A stretch of DNA of 64,000 nucleotides, from positions 3,038,001-3,102,000 of the forward strand of contig NZ_RAPS01000001.1 of NCBI RefSeq assembly GCF_003610255.1, written 5' to 3'. Position numbers and translations under genes: made by a program. The notes under the pieces are model-generated. The model was not told where the DNA came from and did not search any database. It saw nothing but the letters and a program-made list of their open reading frames with translations. Shown piece after piece: positions 28,846-37,902 of this stretch (positions are counted from its first letter, which is position 1; each line of letters starts with the position of its first letter). Source of the DNA: Streptomyces sp. TLI_171 (lineage in GTDB: Bacteria > Actinomycetota > Actinomycetes > Streptomycetales > Streptomycetaceae).

Positions 28846-29508
28846 TCAGTCCCGCTCCGCCGCCGGGGAGACGAAGCCGGACTCGTAGGCGGCGATCACC
28901 GCCTGGGTGCGGTCCCGCGCGCCGAGCTTGCCCAGCACGCTGCTGACGTGGGTCTTCACGGTCTGCACGCCCAGGTGCAGCCGCTCGCCGATCTCCGCGT
29001 TGGACAGGCCGCGGGCCACCAGCCGCAGCACCTGACCCTCCCGCTCGGTCAGCTGCGCGAGCGGCGGCGCCGCGCCGTCCGGGGCGTGCGCCGCCCGGGC
29101 GGCTGCGAGGCGGCGGATGGCGGCCGGGAACAGCAGCGACTCCCCCGCCGCGACCAGCCGCACCGCCTGGACGATCTCCGCCGGGCGGGAGCGCTTCAGC
29201 AGGAAGCCGTCCGCGCCGGCGCGCAGCGCCTCGTACACGTAGTCGTCCGCCTCGAAGGTGGTCACCACCAGGATCTTCGGCGGCCGGTCGCCGCCGCGCA
29301 GGATCGCCCGGGTCGCCGCCAGACCGTCCACGCCGGGCATCCGGACGTCCATCAGCACCACGTCGGGCCGCAGCGAGCGGGCCAGGCCGAGCGCCTCGGC
29401 GCCGTCCGCGGCCTCGCCGACCACGGCCAGGTCCGGCTGGGCGTCCAGGACGGCGCGCAGGCCGGCCCGGATCAGCTCCTCGTCGTCGACCAGCAGCACC
29501 TTGATCAT
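28846..29508 (-). CDS. NarL/LuxR-type response regulator
   Basis: A 220-residue regulator. The receiver domain has acidic pocket residues DDEE (8-11), phospho-acceptor Asp54 in VLMDVRMPG, and Lys in LLKRS. The C-terminal LuxR-type HTH (about 150-215) is TEREGQVLRLVARGLSNAEIG onward. It would bind DNA as a phosphorylated dimer. Its ATG overlaps the kinase stop by four bases, so it is paired with that kinase. A likely target is the divergent ABC exporter, via the palindrome at 30666. Confidence 0.92.
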   Translation of the reverse strand: MIKVLLVDDEELIRAGLRAVLDAQPDLAVVGEAADGAEALGLARSLRPDVVLMDVRMPGVDGLAATRAILRGGDRPPKILVVTTFEADDYVYEALRAGADGFLLKRSRPAEIVQAVRLVAAGESLLFPAAIRRLAAARAAHAPDGAAPPLAQLTEREGQVLRLVARGLSNAEIGERLHLGVQTVKTHVSSVLGKLGARDRTQAVIAAYESGFVSPAAERD

Positions 29509-30632
29509 GTCCACCGGTCCAACCGTAGCGGCAGGCGCACCCGCAGCAGCCAGTCCGGCCCGTCCGGCCCCGCCTCGCACTCGCCGCCGAGCAGCACCGC
29601 CCGCTCCCGCACCCCGCGCAGCCCCTTGCCGCCGCCGGAGCGCGAACTCCCGCCGCCGGTCCGGGCGGTGCGGCAGGACAGCTCCAACACGCCGTCCACG
29701 ACGGCCCCTTCCACCCGGATCGGCGCGCCCGGCGCGTGCCGCAGCGCGTTGGTGACGCCCTCCTGGACGATCCGGTACGCCTCGCGGGACAGCACGCCCG
29801 GCAACCCGCCCGTCCGCACCGCCAGTTCGGCCACCACCGGGGTGCCGGCCGCGCGGGCGGAGGCGAACAGCTCCTCGACCCGGTCCAGGCCCGGCTGCTC
29901 CGCGGCGGCCGCCTCCGGGGCCTCGCGCAGCAGCACCAGCATCCGCTCCAGGTCGTCCAGGGCCCGCCGCCCCGTCACCTCGATCGCCTCCAACGCCCGC
30001 TCCCGGAACGCCGGATCGGGCACCTCGCGGGCCGCGCCCGCCTGCAGCACCGTCACCGTCAGCGCGTGCCCGATCGAGTCGTGCAGCTCCCGGGCCAGCC
30101 GGTTGCGCTCCAGCAGTCGCTCCGCCCGGGCCTCGGCCGCGGCCAGCCGCTCCGCCTTCGAAGGGCCCAACAGACTGATGGCCAGGGCCAGTTGCAGCCG
30201 GCCCGCGAGCACCACCAGCCACAGCAGGGCGAAGCCCACCACCGGAACGAGCAGCGGCAGCCGGGCCGCCAGTTCCACCGCCACCACCGTCGCCCCGCCG
30301 ACCGCCGCCCCCGACCCCACCCGGGCCACCAGCCAGCCCGCCGTGCGCCCCCGGTCCGCCCAACTCGCCGACGGGGCGACCCCGATGGACTCCTCCCTCG
30401 CCGGCGCCAGCAGCAGCCGGGCCTGCATCCCCTCCGCCCGCCGCACCGCCGGCACCAGCGCGACCGCGCACAACAGCGGCACGTCCACCGCCGCGCTCAG
30501 CACCACCGCCCGCGCCGTCGACACGCCCTCGGTGCCCGGGTACACCAGCAGCACGATTCCCGCGAACACCAGCCCGATCATCAGGTGCAGCCAGCGGGCG
30601 TACGTGACGGGTCGCAGCAGCGGGGTGATCAT
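29505..30632 (-). CDS. Sensor histidine kinase (HisKA_3 family)
   Basis: A 375-residue kinase. The N-terminal half has four or five membrane helices with almost no extracytoplasmic domain, as in intramembrane-sensing kinases. The phospho-acceptor His is in ARELHDSIGHALTVTVLQAG (about residue 185). The ATPase part has the N box QEGVTNALRHAPG and the G box GGGKGLRGVRERA. ATG 30632 is the start, since the longer frame upstream is antisense noise. It is divergent from an ABC exporter, an arrangement often used for antibiotic or peptide stress response. Confidence 0.9.
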   Translation of the reverse strand: MITPLLRPVTYARWLHLMIGLVFAGIVLLVYPGTEGVSTARAVVLSAAVDVPLLCAVALVPAVRRAEGMQARLLLAPAREESIGVAPSASWADRGRTAGWLVARVGSGAAVGGATVVAVELAARLPLLVPVVGFALLWLVVLAGRLQLALAISLLGPSKAERLAAAEARAERLLERNRLARELHDSIGHALTVTVLQAGAAREVPDPAFRERALEAIEVTGRRALDDLERMLVLLREAPEAAAAEQPGLDRVEELFASARAAGTPVVAELAVRTGGLPGVLSREAYRIVQEGVTNALRHAPGAPIRVEGAVVDGVLELSCRTARTGGGSSRSGGGKGLRGVRERAVLLGGECEAGPDGPDWLLRVRLPLRLDRWT

Positions 30633-30665
30633 CCGGCCATCCTGCCCCACCCGCCCCCGCCCGCA

Positions 30666-30687
30666 GCCTCCCTCCCGGGAGGGAGGC
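30666..30687. promoter_or_regulatory. 22-bp perfect palindrome between kinase and ABC genes
   Basis: The left arm GCCTCCCTCCC (30666-30676) is followed directly by its exact complement (30677-30687). It lies in the 133-bp divergent gap, 34 bases from the kinase start. Such symmetry in a divergent promoter suggests an operator, possibly for the neighbouring response regulator. A cruciform or hairpin role cannot be excluded. Confidence 0.5.
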
Positions 30688-30765
30688 GGACCGCTCCCCG
30701 GCGGGATCCGCCCGGTCCGGCAGCCCGGTTGACTCGGTGTCATCGACAGGAGGAGGCGGGGAACG

Positions 30766-31674
30766 GTGATCGAGATCCGTGAGCTGACCAAGGCGTACGA
30801 CGGCCGGCGGGTCGTCGACGGGCTCGGGTTCCGGGTGGAGCCCGGGCGGGTGACGGGCTTCCTCGGCCCCAACGGGGCGGGCAAGTCCACCACCCTGCGG
30901 ATGGTGCTGGGCCTGGACCGGCCGAGCTCCGGCACCGCGCTGATCGACGGCCGCCCGTACGCCGAACTGGCCGAGCCGCTGCGGCGGGTCGGCGCCCTGC
31001 TGGACGCCCACGCCGTGCACGCGGGCCGCACCGCGCGGGGCCAGCTGCGCTGGATCGCCGCCTCGCACGGCCTGCCCGCCCGCCGGATCGACGACGTCCT
31101 GGAACTCGTCGGCCTGGCCGAGGTCGCCGACCGGCGGATCCGCACCTACTCGCTGGGCATGCGCCAGCGCCTCGGCATCGCCGCGGCCCTGCTCGGCGAC
31201 CCGGCGGCGCTGCTGCTCGACGAGCCGGTCAACGGCCTGGACGCGGAAGGCATCCGGTGGATCCGCGCACTGCTGCGGCGCCTCGCCGCCGAAGGCCGCG
31301 CCGTGCTGGTCTCCTCCCACCTGATGGCGGAGATGGCGCAGACCGCGGACCACCTGGTGGTGATCGGCCGCGGGCGGCTGCTCGCCGACACCTCCACCGC
31401 CGAGTTCCTCGCCGAGCACGGCCGCCGCCGGGTCCGGGTCCGCGCCGTCGACCCGGCCGCGCTCGCCGCGCTGCTCGCCACCACCCACCCCCGGGCCGTC
31501 CCGCTCGGCGACGGCGGGTACGAAGTCCCGGACGCCGACCCCGGGCAGTTGGGCGCGCTGGCCGCCGAACGCCGCGTCGTCCTGATCGAACTGTCCGTCA
31601 CCCACGACTCCCTGGAGGAGGCCTTCATGCGGATGACCGCGGACGCCGTCGAGTACCGGGCGGTGGCGGCATGA
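30766..31674 (+). CDS. ABC transporter ATP-binding protein
   Basis: A 302-residue ATPase subunit. Walker A is GPNGAGKST (about 36-44), the signature is YSLGMRQRLGI (an LGMRQ form usual in DRI/BcrA-type exporters), and Walker B is ALLLDEPVNGLD. A C-terminal regulatory extension runs from about 215. It drives export through the permease in the next gene, which overlaps as ATGA. GTG 30766 follows the strong site aggaggcgggg. BcrA-like exporters often confer peptide-antibiotic resistance; the substrate here is unknown. Confidence 0.93.
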   Translation: MIEIRELTKAYDGRRVVDGLGFRVEPGRVTGFLGPNGAGKSTTLRMVLGLDRPSSGTALIDGRPYAELAEPLRRVGALLDAHAVHAGRTARGQLRWIAASHGLPARRIDDVLELVGLAEVADRRIRTYSLGMRQRLGIAAALLGDPAALLLDEPVNGLDAEGIRWIRALLRRLAAEGRAVLVSSHLMAEMAQTADHLVVIGRGRLLADTSTAEFLAEHGRRRVRVRAVDPAALAALLATTHPRAVPLGDGGYEVPDADPGQLGALAAERRVVLIELSVTHDSLEEAFMRMTADAVEYRAVAA

Positions 31675-32411
31675 CCACCCGCACCCACCCGCTGCGCGCC
31701 GAATGGGCCAAGTTCACCTCGCTGCGCTCGCTGTGGACCACGCCGCTGATCGCGGTGGCGCTCAGCGCCGGCATCACGGCGGCCGTCCAGTTCAGCTACG
31801 GACACCGCGACACCTCGCTGACCGACGACCCGATGGAGGGCCTGTACTACGGCCTGAACTTCGGCCAGGTCGCGGTGGTCTGCCTGGGCATCCTGCTGAT
31901 CGGCCAGGAGTACGCCTCCGGCACCCTCGCCACCTCGCTCGCCGCCGTCCCCGACCGGCTGCGCTTCTTCCGCGCCAAGCTGCTGCTCGGCGCGGGCCTC
32001 GGGCTCGCGGTCGGCGTCCTCACCGTCGCGGGTCAACTGGCCGCCACCACCGCCTCGGTGGGCCTCGACCTGACCGCCCCGGGCAGCGGGCGGGCGCTCG
32101 CCGCGGGCGTGCTCTACCACCCGCTGCTGCTGGTGCTCTGCCTCGCCCTCACCACCGTCCTGCGCAACCAGACGGCCGCCCTGGGCCTGCTCTCCCCCAC
32201 GGTCTTCCTCGGCACCACCGCCCTGACGGCCGTCCCCGGCCTCCGCGAACTCGCCCAGTTCCTCCCCGACCGGGCCGGCCTCTACGCCCTGCGCCTCCAG
32301 GACACCCCGGGCATCCACTACGGCCACGCCACCGGCCTCCTCCTCCTCGCCGCCTGGACCGCCGCCGCCACCCTCCTCGCCCTCCGCACCCTCCACCACC
32401 GCGACGCCTGA
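31671..32411 (+). CDS. ABC transporter permease
   Basis: A 246-residue ABC-2 type permease with six membrane helices. It begins TRTHPLRAEWAKFTSLRSLW, an N-terminal segment typical of actinobacterial ABC-2 permeases, and contains LLIGQEYASGTLATSL before helix 3. It overlaps the ATPase gene by four bases and forms the exporter with it. The next gene converges from 32454; the gap holds only a weak, bulged hairpin. Confidence 0.9.
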   Translation: MTTRTHPLRAEWAKFTSLRSLWTTPLIAVALSAGITAAVQFSYGHRDTSLTDDPMEGLYYGLNFGQVAVVCLGILLIGQEYASGTLATSLAAVPDRLRFFRAKLLLGAGLGLAVGVLTVAGQLAATTASVGLDLTAPGSGRALAAGVLYHPLLLVLCLALTTVLRNQTAALGLLSPTVFLGTTALTAVPGLRELAQFLPDRAGLYALRLQDTPGIHYGHATGLLLLAAWTAAATLLALRTLHHRDA

Positions 32412-32453
32412 CCCCACCGGCCCCGGGCCGCCGGAGCGGGGCGTGATCCGCCG

Positions 32454-33734
32454 TCAGGCGGCCAGGCGACAGACCAGGCGGTAGGCGCCGACGCGGGCGC
32501 GGACGACGGGGCCGGGGCTGTCGGTGTGGTGGTGGTGCCACCAGCGGGTGAGCAGGGTGGCGGGGAGGGCGAGGGCGAGCAGCCAGGCGGCCTGGGCGAG
32601 GCCGAACTGCCAGGGAACGGGCCCGAGGTGGGACATCCGGCCGGGGCCGAGCGCGCCGCCGCAGGCCCAAGCGGCGAGCAGGGCGACCGGGGCGGCGGCC
32701 GGCGCCGTGGCGGCGGCGACCACCGCGGTCGGGCCGAGCGCCCAGCGAGTGGCGGCGCGGCCGAGCAGCAGCCCGGTGACGGTGGCCGCGGCGGCGGGCG
32801 CGGCGCAGGCGAGGAGGTGCCAGTCGGCGCCGCGGTCGGCGGGGAGCAGGCCGAGCAGCGGGAAGTCGGGGACGGGTCCGAGGTGGGCGCCGAGCGGTCC
32901 GGCGTGGGCCCCGGTGCCCACCGTGAAGCCGGGGCCGAGGGCGTAGCCGATCGACCAGAGCACCGCGTTGGGGACCAGCAGCAGGCAGGCCAGCAGCATG
33001 CCGAGCCAGTCGGCGGTGCCGTTGCCGAGGCGTTGCGCGTCCTGCCCGGCGGAGCCGAGCAGGACGGCCGCCGCGCACACCAGCCCGCCGCCGGCGGTCA
33101 GGGTGAGCAGCCAGCCGGCCAGCGCCCGGCCCAGGGCGGGTGCGGCGTCGGCCGGCCAGAGCGCGGGCGGCAGGGCGGGGGCCGGGAGGTGGAGCGGTCG
33201 GCCGAGACCGCTCCACAGGCCGTGGCCGAACGCGGCGGCGGTGAGCAGGGCGACGGCGGCCAGGTCGGCGACGGCGCGGGAGCGCAGCGCGGCCTGCGGG
33301 TCGGCGCACTGGGCGACGGCGGCGGCCGCGACGAGCAGGTAACCGGCGTACAGCGCCAGCGGGGAGCGCCAACGGGTGAGCCCGCGCCCCCTGGTGCGCC
33401 GGGCCTGGCGGCGTCCGGCCCGGTCCAGCAGGACGGCGGTGACGGCGGTGAGCAGCAGCGGGGTGACGGTGACGGGCGCGGCCGCGGGGCCGTGGGTGAG
33501 CGGGGCGCCGTGGCCGAGCAGCCAGAGGCCGAACACCGTCCGGGCCGCGTCCTGCGCGGATTCGTCGCCGTACGGGGCCAGCACCCACAGGCCGAACACC
33601 GGGACGGCGACCACGGACAGGGTGAGCAGCGCGGTGCGGACGCCGGTGAGCAGGTCGGAGAGGGTGGAGCGGCTGTCGAGTTCGCTCGGCAGGCCGAGGA
33701 TCGGACGGCCCATCAGCTGCGTCATGGCCTTCAT
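32454..33734 (-). CDS. DUF6350 (PerM-like) membrane protein
   Basis: A 426-residue protein with about ten membrane helices. The motif FGLWLLGHGAPLTHGPAAAPVTVTPLLLTA matches the actinobacterial DUF6350 family, lately labelled cell division protein PerM after the mycobacterial protein needed for division under stress. That link is by family only. The start may be ATG 33734 or ATG 33725. In streptomycetes this gene is usually near purN; here it is separated from it by the two-component/ABC block, which may have been inserted. Confidence 0.8.
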   Translation of the reverse strand: MKAMTQLMGRPILGLPSELDSRSTLSDLLTGVRTALLTLSVVAVPVFGLWVLAPYGDESAQDAARTVFGLWLLGHGAPLTHGPAAAPVTVTPLLLTAVTAVLLDRAGRRQARRTRGRGLTRWRSPLALYAGYLLVAAAAVAQCADPQAALRSRAVADLAAVALLTAAAFGHGLWSGLGRPLHLPAPALPPALWPADAAPALGRALAGWLLTLTAGGGLVCAAAVLLGSAGQDAQRLGNGTADWLGMLLACLLLVPNAVLWSIGYALGPGFTVGTGAHAGPLGAHLGPVPDFPLLGLLPADRGADWHLLACAAPAAAATVTGLLLGRAATRWALGPTAVVAAATAPAAAPVALLAAWACGGALGPGRMSHLGPVPWQFGLAQAAWLLALALPATLLTRWWHHHHTDSPGPVVRARVGAYRLVCRLAA

Positions 33735-33842
33735 GCTGCCAAGGCCACCCGTTGTGCGGTGTCAACGGGCGAACCTTCGCCGTGTCCCGGATTATCGGAT
33801 CATGTGCCTGTTTCCGGGACCGACCTGCAGCGGAGGAATGCG

Positions 33843-35195
33843 GTGACCTCACCCTCGACCGCGGAGCCCGAGCCCACCACCGGAACCTCGCCCCGGGCAC
33901 GCGCGGACGTCGCGCTCCTGCTGCGGAGACTGACACCCCGTGAGGCCCAGGTGCTGGCCCGGTTCGCCGCCGGCGAGGACCTGCGCACCGCCGCCCGCAG
34001 CCTGGGCATCGCTCCCAACACCGCCCGCTCCCACCTCAACCGGGCGATCCGAAAACTCGGTGTCCGCACCCCCGAGGAGGCCGTCGCCCTCACCACCGCC
34101 CCACCGCCGGCCCCGGCCCCCGCGTCTGCACCCGAACCCGCGCCCGAACCCGCCGACGAGCCCGCCGACGAGAGCGCTCCCGCCTCGTTCGAGGAGTTCG
34201 CCGCCCTGGTGCACGCCCGCCTCGCCCAGCAGACCTTCCTGCTGACCGGCCACCGGCGCCGTGCCGTCCACTCGACGCACCTCGCGCTGGGCGCGGCCGC
34301 CCGGCGGTGGGCGGAGGTGTCGGCGACGGCGGACCCGGAGGGGTGGGTGCGGACGAAGGCGTTCGACCTGGCGCTGTCGCCGTGGCGCCGGGGCGGGCCC
34401 CGGCGGGCTCGCCCGTCGCGGTGGCCGCGGCGGCGGATCGCGGTCGGCGAGGCGGCCGCGCCGGCGGGGCCCGAGCCCTCGCAACGGCTGACGCCCCGTG
34501 ACCGGGCGCTGCTGAAGGCCCTGCTGCGGCTGTCGCGGCCGCAGCGCCGAGCCTTGGTGCTGCACGACACGCTGGGGCTGCCGGCCGAGCGGGTCGCGGT
34601 GGAGGTGGAGTCGAGTACCGCGGCGGCCGCGGCCCGGGTGCGGTCGGCGCGGGAGGCGCTGGCCCGGGAGCTGCCGGAACTGCTCGGCGCGGACCCGGAG
34701 GACCCGGAGTTCGCGGAGCGGCTGGCGGGCCTGCTGCACGCGGCGGCGGTGCACGGCTGCCCGGACCCGCGGCTGCCCTCGCCCGCCCGGCTGGTCGCGG
34801 ACAGCCGGCTGCACACCGGCCTGGCGACCGGCGCGGCGGCGGCGCTGACGGTGCTGGCGGGCGCGGCGCTGGTCACCACCGGGCTGGGGGTGGGCCCGTC
34901 GGCCCTGGTGCGCCCGGAGCTTCCGGCGGGGACGGCCTGCACCTCGCCCTGGACGGGCAGCGCCGGTCCGGCGGTCCCGCGCGGCGCGCCGGGCCTGCAG
35001 ACGCCGTGGTGCAGCCCGGCGCCGGGCGTCCCGGCCCGCCTGACCGACCCGGCCGGCCCGGCCGGCCGGACCCTGCCCACCCCCGCGCCGTCCGTCCCCA
35101 CGGGCGACCCGGAGACCGCAACCGGCTCGGAGCCCTCGGGCAGCACGGACGCGGCCCCGGCCGGCCCCCCGCTCGCGGCCCCCCGCCGGACCTGA
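33843..35195 (+). CDS. LuxR-HTH / sigma-factor-like regulator with membrane segment
   Basis: A 450-residue protein of unusual build. Residues 30-83 form a LuxR-type HTH (LTPREAQVLARFAAGEDL to KLGVRTPEEAVAL). A Pro/Ala/Glu linker (90-118) follows. Residues 119-200 resemble a degenerate sigma region 2 of the SigE/SACE kind (FEEFAALVHARLAQQ, PEGWVRTKAFDLALSPWRR). Residues 215-290 resemble region 4 (LSRPQRRALVLHDTLGLPAERVA). A single helix at about 324-345 precedes a Pro/Thr-rich, probably extracellular tail with two Cys. GTG 33843 follows ggaggaa. Possibly a membrane-tethered transcription regulator; inference only. Confidence 0.75.
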   Translation: MTSPSTAEPEPTTGTSPRARADVALLLRRLTPREAQVLARFAAGEDLRTAARSLGIAPNTARSHLNRAIRKLGVRTPEEAVALTTAPPPAPAPASAPEPAPEPADEPADESAPASFEEFAALVHARLAQQTFLLTGHRRRAVHSTHLALGAAARRWAEVSATADPEGWVRTKAFDLALSPWRRGGPRRARPSRWPRRRIAVGEAAAPAGPEPSQRLTPRDRALLKALLRLSRPQRRALVLHDTLGLPAERVAVEVESSTAAAAARVRSAREALARELPELLGADPEDPEFAERLAGLLHAAAVHGCPDPRLPSPARLVADSRLHTGLATGAAAALTVLAGAALVTTGLGVGPSALVRPELPAGTACTSPWTGSAGPAVPRGAPGLQTPWCSPAPGVPARLTDPAGPAGRTLPTPAPSVPTGDPETATGSEPSGSTDAAPAGPPLAAPRRT

Positions 35196-35427
35196 GCCAC
35201 GCCGCTCCCGGGCCGACCGTCACCACGGCCGGGACCGGGAACCCGCACGCCGCGCACCCGGCCGAGCCGCAGCTCCACCCGCCGGCGCCGCCGAGGCACG
35301 CGGCCGCGGCCCTGCGATCCGGTACGGCGGGCACCACCCGGACCGCCCTGCGTCCGGTCCGGGTGCCACGTCCGAAGCCGTCCGCCACCGCCCGGCGCAG
35401 CCGCGTCGTCGGAGCGTCCGGCAACGC

Positions 35428-35461
35428 GGAAGCGCCGCCCACCGAGGTGGGCGGCGCTTCC
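35428..35461. terminator. Bidirectional terminator before sucD 3' end
   Basis: A 16-bp complementary pair (35428-35443 with 35446-35461) with a 2-base centre, so effectively a 14-15 bp stem, between converging genes. The rest of 35196-35484 shows nothing identifiable. Confidence 0.8.
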
Positions 35462-35484
35462 TGGCGTACCTGACGCGGCGTCGA

Positions 35485-36375
35485 TTACTCGGCGGCGGCG
35501 ATCAGCTCGCGGGCCAGGCGGGCGGTCTCGGACGGCGTCTTGCCGACCTTGACGCCGGCGGCCTCAAGGGCCTCCTTCTTCGCCTGGGCGGTGCCAGAGG
35601 AGCCGGAGACGATGGCGCCGGCGTGGCCCATGGTCTTGCCCTCGGGCGCGGTGAAGCCCGCGACGTAGCCGACGACCGGCTTGGTGACGTGCTCGGCGAT
35701 GTAGGCCGCGGCACGCTCCTCGGCGTCGCCGCCGATCTCGCCGATCATGACGATCAGCTCGGTCTCCGGGTCCTCCTGGAACGCCTTGAGGGCGTCGATG
35801 TGGGTGGTGCCGATGACCGGGTCGCCGCCGATGCCCACCGCGGAGGAGAAGCCGAGGTCGCGCAGCTCGTACATGAGCTGGTAGGTCAGGGTGCCGGACT
35901 TCGACACCAGACCGATCTTGCCCGGGCCGGTGATGTTGGCCGGGATGATGCCCGCGTTGGACTGTCCGGGGCTGATCAGGCCGGGGCAGTTCGGGCCGAT
36001 GATGCGGGTCTTGTTGCCCTTGGCGCCGGCGTGGGCCCAGAACGAGGCGGTGTCGTGCACCGGCACGCCCTCGGTGATGACCACGGCCAGGCCGATCTCG
36101 GCGTCGATCGCCTCGATCACGGCCGACTTGGTGAACGCCGGCGGCACGAAGATGACGGTGACGTCGGCACCGGTCTTCTCCATCGCGTCGACCACGGTGC
36201 CGAACACCGGGATCTCGGTGCCGTCCACGTCCACGGTGGTGCCGGCCTTGCGCGGGTTCACACCGCCGACGATCTGGGTGCCGGAGGCGAGCATGCGGCG
36301 GGTGTGCTTCATGCCCTCGGAGCCGGTCATGCCCTGGACGATGACCTTGCTGTCCTTGGTAAGGAAGATAGCCAT
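35485..36375 (-). CDS. sucD: Succinyl-CoA synthetase (ADP-forming) alpha subunit
   Basis: A 296-residue TCA-cycle enzyme subunit that, with SucC, makes succinate, CoA and ATP/GTP from succinyl-CoA. The CoA-binding N-terminal fold has [14 protein letters not shown], and the active-site phosphohistidine is His251 in [12 protein letters not shown]. The stop is TAA, rare among its neighbours. ATG 36375 starts 18 bases after the sucC stop. Confidence 0.97.
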   Translation of the reverse strand: MAIFLTKDSKVIVQGMTGSEGMKHTRRMLASGTQIVGGVNPRKAGTTVDVDGTEIPVFGTVVDAMEKTGADVTVIFVPPAFTKSAVIEAIDAEIGLAVVITEGVPVHDTASFWAHAGAKGNKTRIIGPNCPGLISPGQSNAGIIPANITGPGKIGLVSKSGTLTYQLMYELRDLGFSSAVGIGGDPVIGTTHIDALKAFQEDPETELIVMIGEIGGDAEERAAAYIAEHVTKPVVGYVAGFTAPEGKTMGHAGAIVSGSSGTAQAKKEALEAAGVKVGKTPSETARLARELIAAAE

Positions 36376-36393
36376 GGTGTTAAGTCCCCTTCC

Positions 36394-37566
36394 TTACTTG
36401 TTGGCCAGCTCGGCGGCGCGGTCAGCGGCGCCGTCCATGGTGTCCACCTGCTGCACCAGCGGGTGGTTGGCGTCGGTGAGGATCTTGCGACCCAGCTCCG
36501 CGTTGTTGCCGTCCAGGCGGACGACCAGCGGCTTGGTGACGGCCTCGCCCTTGCTCTCCAGGAGCGCGAGGGCCTGCACGATGCCGTTGGCGACCGCGTC
36601 GCACGCGGTGATGCCGCCGAAGACGTTGACGAAGACCGACTTGACGTCGGTGTCGCCCAGGATGATCTCCAGGCCGTTCGCCATCACCTCGGCGGACGCG
36701 CCGCCGCCGATGTCGAGGAAGTTGGCCGGCTTCACGCCGCCGTGCTTCTCGCCGGCGTACGCGACGACGTCCAGGGTGCTCATGACGAGGCCCGCGCCGT
36801 TGCCGATGATGCCGACCTGGCCCTCGAGCTTGACGTAGTTCAGGCCCTTGGCCTTGGCCGCGGCCTCCAGCGGGTTCGCGGCGGCCTTGTCCTCGAGCGC
36901 CTCGTGCTCCGGCTGGCGGAACTCGGCGTTCTCGTCCAGGGAGACCTTGCCGTCGAGCGCGATGATCTTGCCGTCGCCGGACTTGATCAGCGGGTTGACC
37001 TCGACCAGGAGGGCGTCCTCCTTGATGAAGACCACCCAGAGCTTCTGCAGGACGTCGGCGACCTGGTCGGCGATCTCGGCCGGGAACTTCGCGGCGGCGA
37101 CGATCTCGGCGGCCTTCTCCGGGGTCACACCCTCGTTGGCGTCCACCGGGATCTTCGCCAGCGCGTCGGGGTTCTCCTCGGCGACGACCTCGATCTCCAC
37201 GCCGCCCTCGACGCTGGCCATCGCCAGGAACGTGCGGTTGGTGCGGTCCAGCAGGAAGGAGACGTAGTACTCCTCCTTGATGTCCGCGGTCTGCGCCAGC
37301 ATCACCTTGTGGACGGTGTGGCCCTTGATGTCCATGCCGAGGATGGCCTCGGCCTTGGCCACGGCGTCCTGGGGGTCGGACGCGAGCTTCACGCCACCGG
37401 CCTTGCCTCGGCCGCCCACCTTCACCTGAGCCTTGACGACGGCACGGCCGCCGAAGCGCTCCGCGATGGCGGCAGCGTCTGCGGCGGTCTCGATGACATC
37501 GCCGTCAAGCACGGGTACACCGTGCTTGGCGAAGAGGTCCCTCGCCTGGTACTCGAACAGGTCCAC
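36394..37566 (-). CDS. sucC: Succinyl-CoA synthetase beta subunit
   Basis: A 390-residue subunit with an N-terminal ATP-grasp domain ([19 protein letters not shown] at the start, [18 protein letters not shown]) and a C-terminal CoA-ligase fold ([39 protein letters not shown]). It binds nucleotide and succinate. GTG 37566 follows aaggacaaacac. First gene of sucCD; its upstream gap carries a Crp-like site. Confidence 0.97.
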   Translation of the reverse strand: MDLFEYQARDLFAKHGVPVLDGDVIETAADAAAIAERFGGRAVVKAQVKVGGRGKAGGVKLASDPQDAVAKAEAILGMDIKGHTVHKVMLAQTADIKEEYYVSFLLDRTNRTFLAMASVEGGVEIEVVAEENPDALAKIPVDANEGVTPEKAAEIVAAAKFPAEIADQVADVLQKLWVVFIKEDALLVEVNPLIKSGDGKIIALDGKVSLDENAEFRQPEHEALEDKAAANPLEAAAKAKGLNYVKLEGQVGIIGNGAGLVMSTLDVVAYAGEKHGGVKPANFLDIGGGASAEVMANGLEIILGDTDVKSVFVNVFGGITACDAVANGIVQALALLESKGEAVTKPLVVRLDGNNAELGRKILTDANHPLVQQVDTMDGAADRAAELANK

Positions 37567-37902
37567 GTGTTTGTCCTTGTTCGTGGTCGCGGAATGTGTC
37601 TCTACGAGCGTGCCACGGCAGGATCTTCGCTGCGGGTCGTCGGTGCTGAGCGGGTACGCAGATGTACGGCCTTGCGGCCCACGCAGCGGCCGGGCGCATC
37701 GTCAATCAACACGCGCGTCACGTCCGCATGGCAGGTTATCCCCGTACGACGGGCGTGTTTCGCCCCGGGCCCGGTCCGGGTTGGTGAGAACCGTCACAAC
37801 GGGCCCGGTCCGGCGGGTCCCCGGGCCGCTCACCAGCGGGGGCGCGCATCGGTGAGGGCCACTACTGGTTCACTCGCACGGGTGTGGATCGGGCCCCTTG
37901 AC
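37567..37902 (-). other. 336-bp gap upstream of sucC
   Basis: It lies between the VWA gene stop and sucC, both leftward, and must hold the end of the VWA transcript and the sucCD promoter. The clearest features are a Crp-like dyad (37783-37798) and two copies of GGGCCCGGTCCGG at 37767-37779 and 37801-37813 that flank it. No good -35/-10 pair was found by eye. Confidence 0.5.
37783..37798 (-). promoter_or_regulatory. Crp-like binding site upstream of sucCD
   Basis: GGTGA-gaaccg-TCACA matches the classical CRP dyad TGTGA-N6-TCACA in 9 of 10 arm positions, and it also fits GTG-N6-GNCAC as I recall it for Streptomyces Crp. It is about 217 bases upstream of the sucC start. Confidence 0.5.

Noticed and set aside
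32412..32453. Terminator between the ABC permease and DUF6350 genes
   Set aside because: Only short arms (CCGG, CCCC/GGGG) separated by mismatches; much weaker than the other hairpins in the window.
33737..33765. TTGACA as -35 of the DUF6350 gene
   Set aside because: The hexamer is perfect, but no -10-like sequence lies 16-19 bases downstream.
37781..37799. Rex-type redox operator upstream of sucCD
   Set aside because: The right half fits TCACAA but the left half reads TTGGTGA with the wrong spacing; the Crp-like reading fits better.
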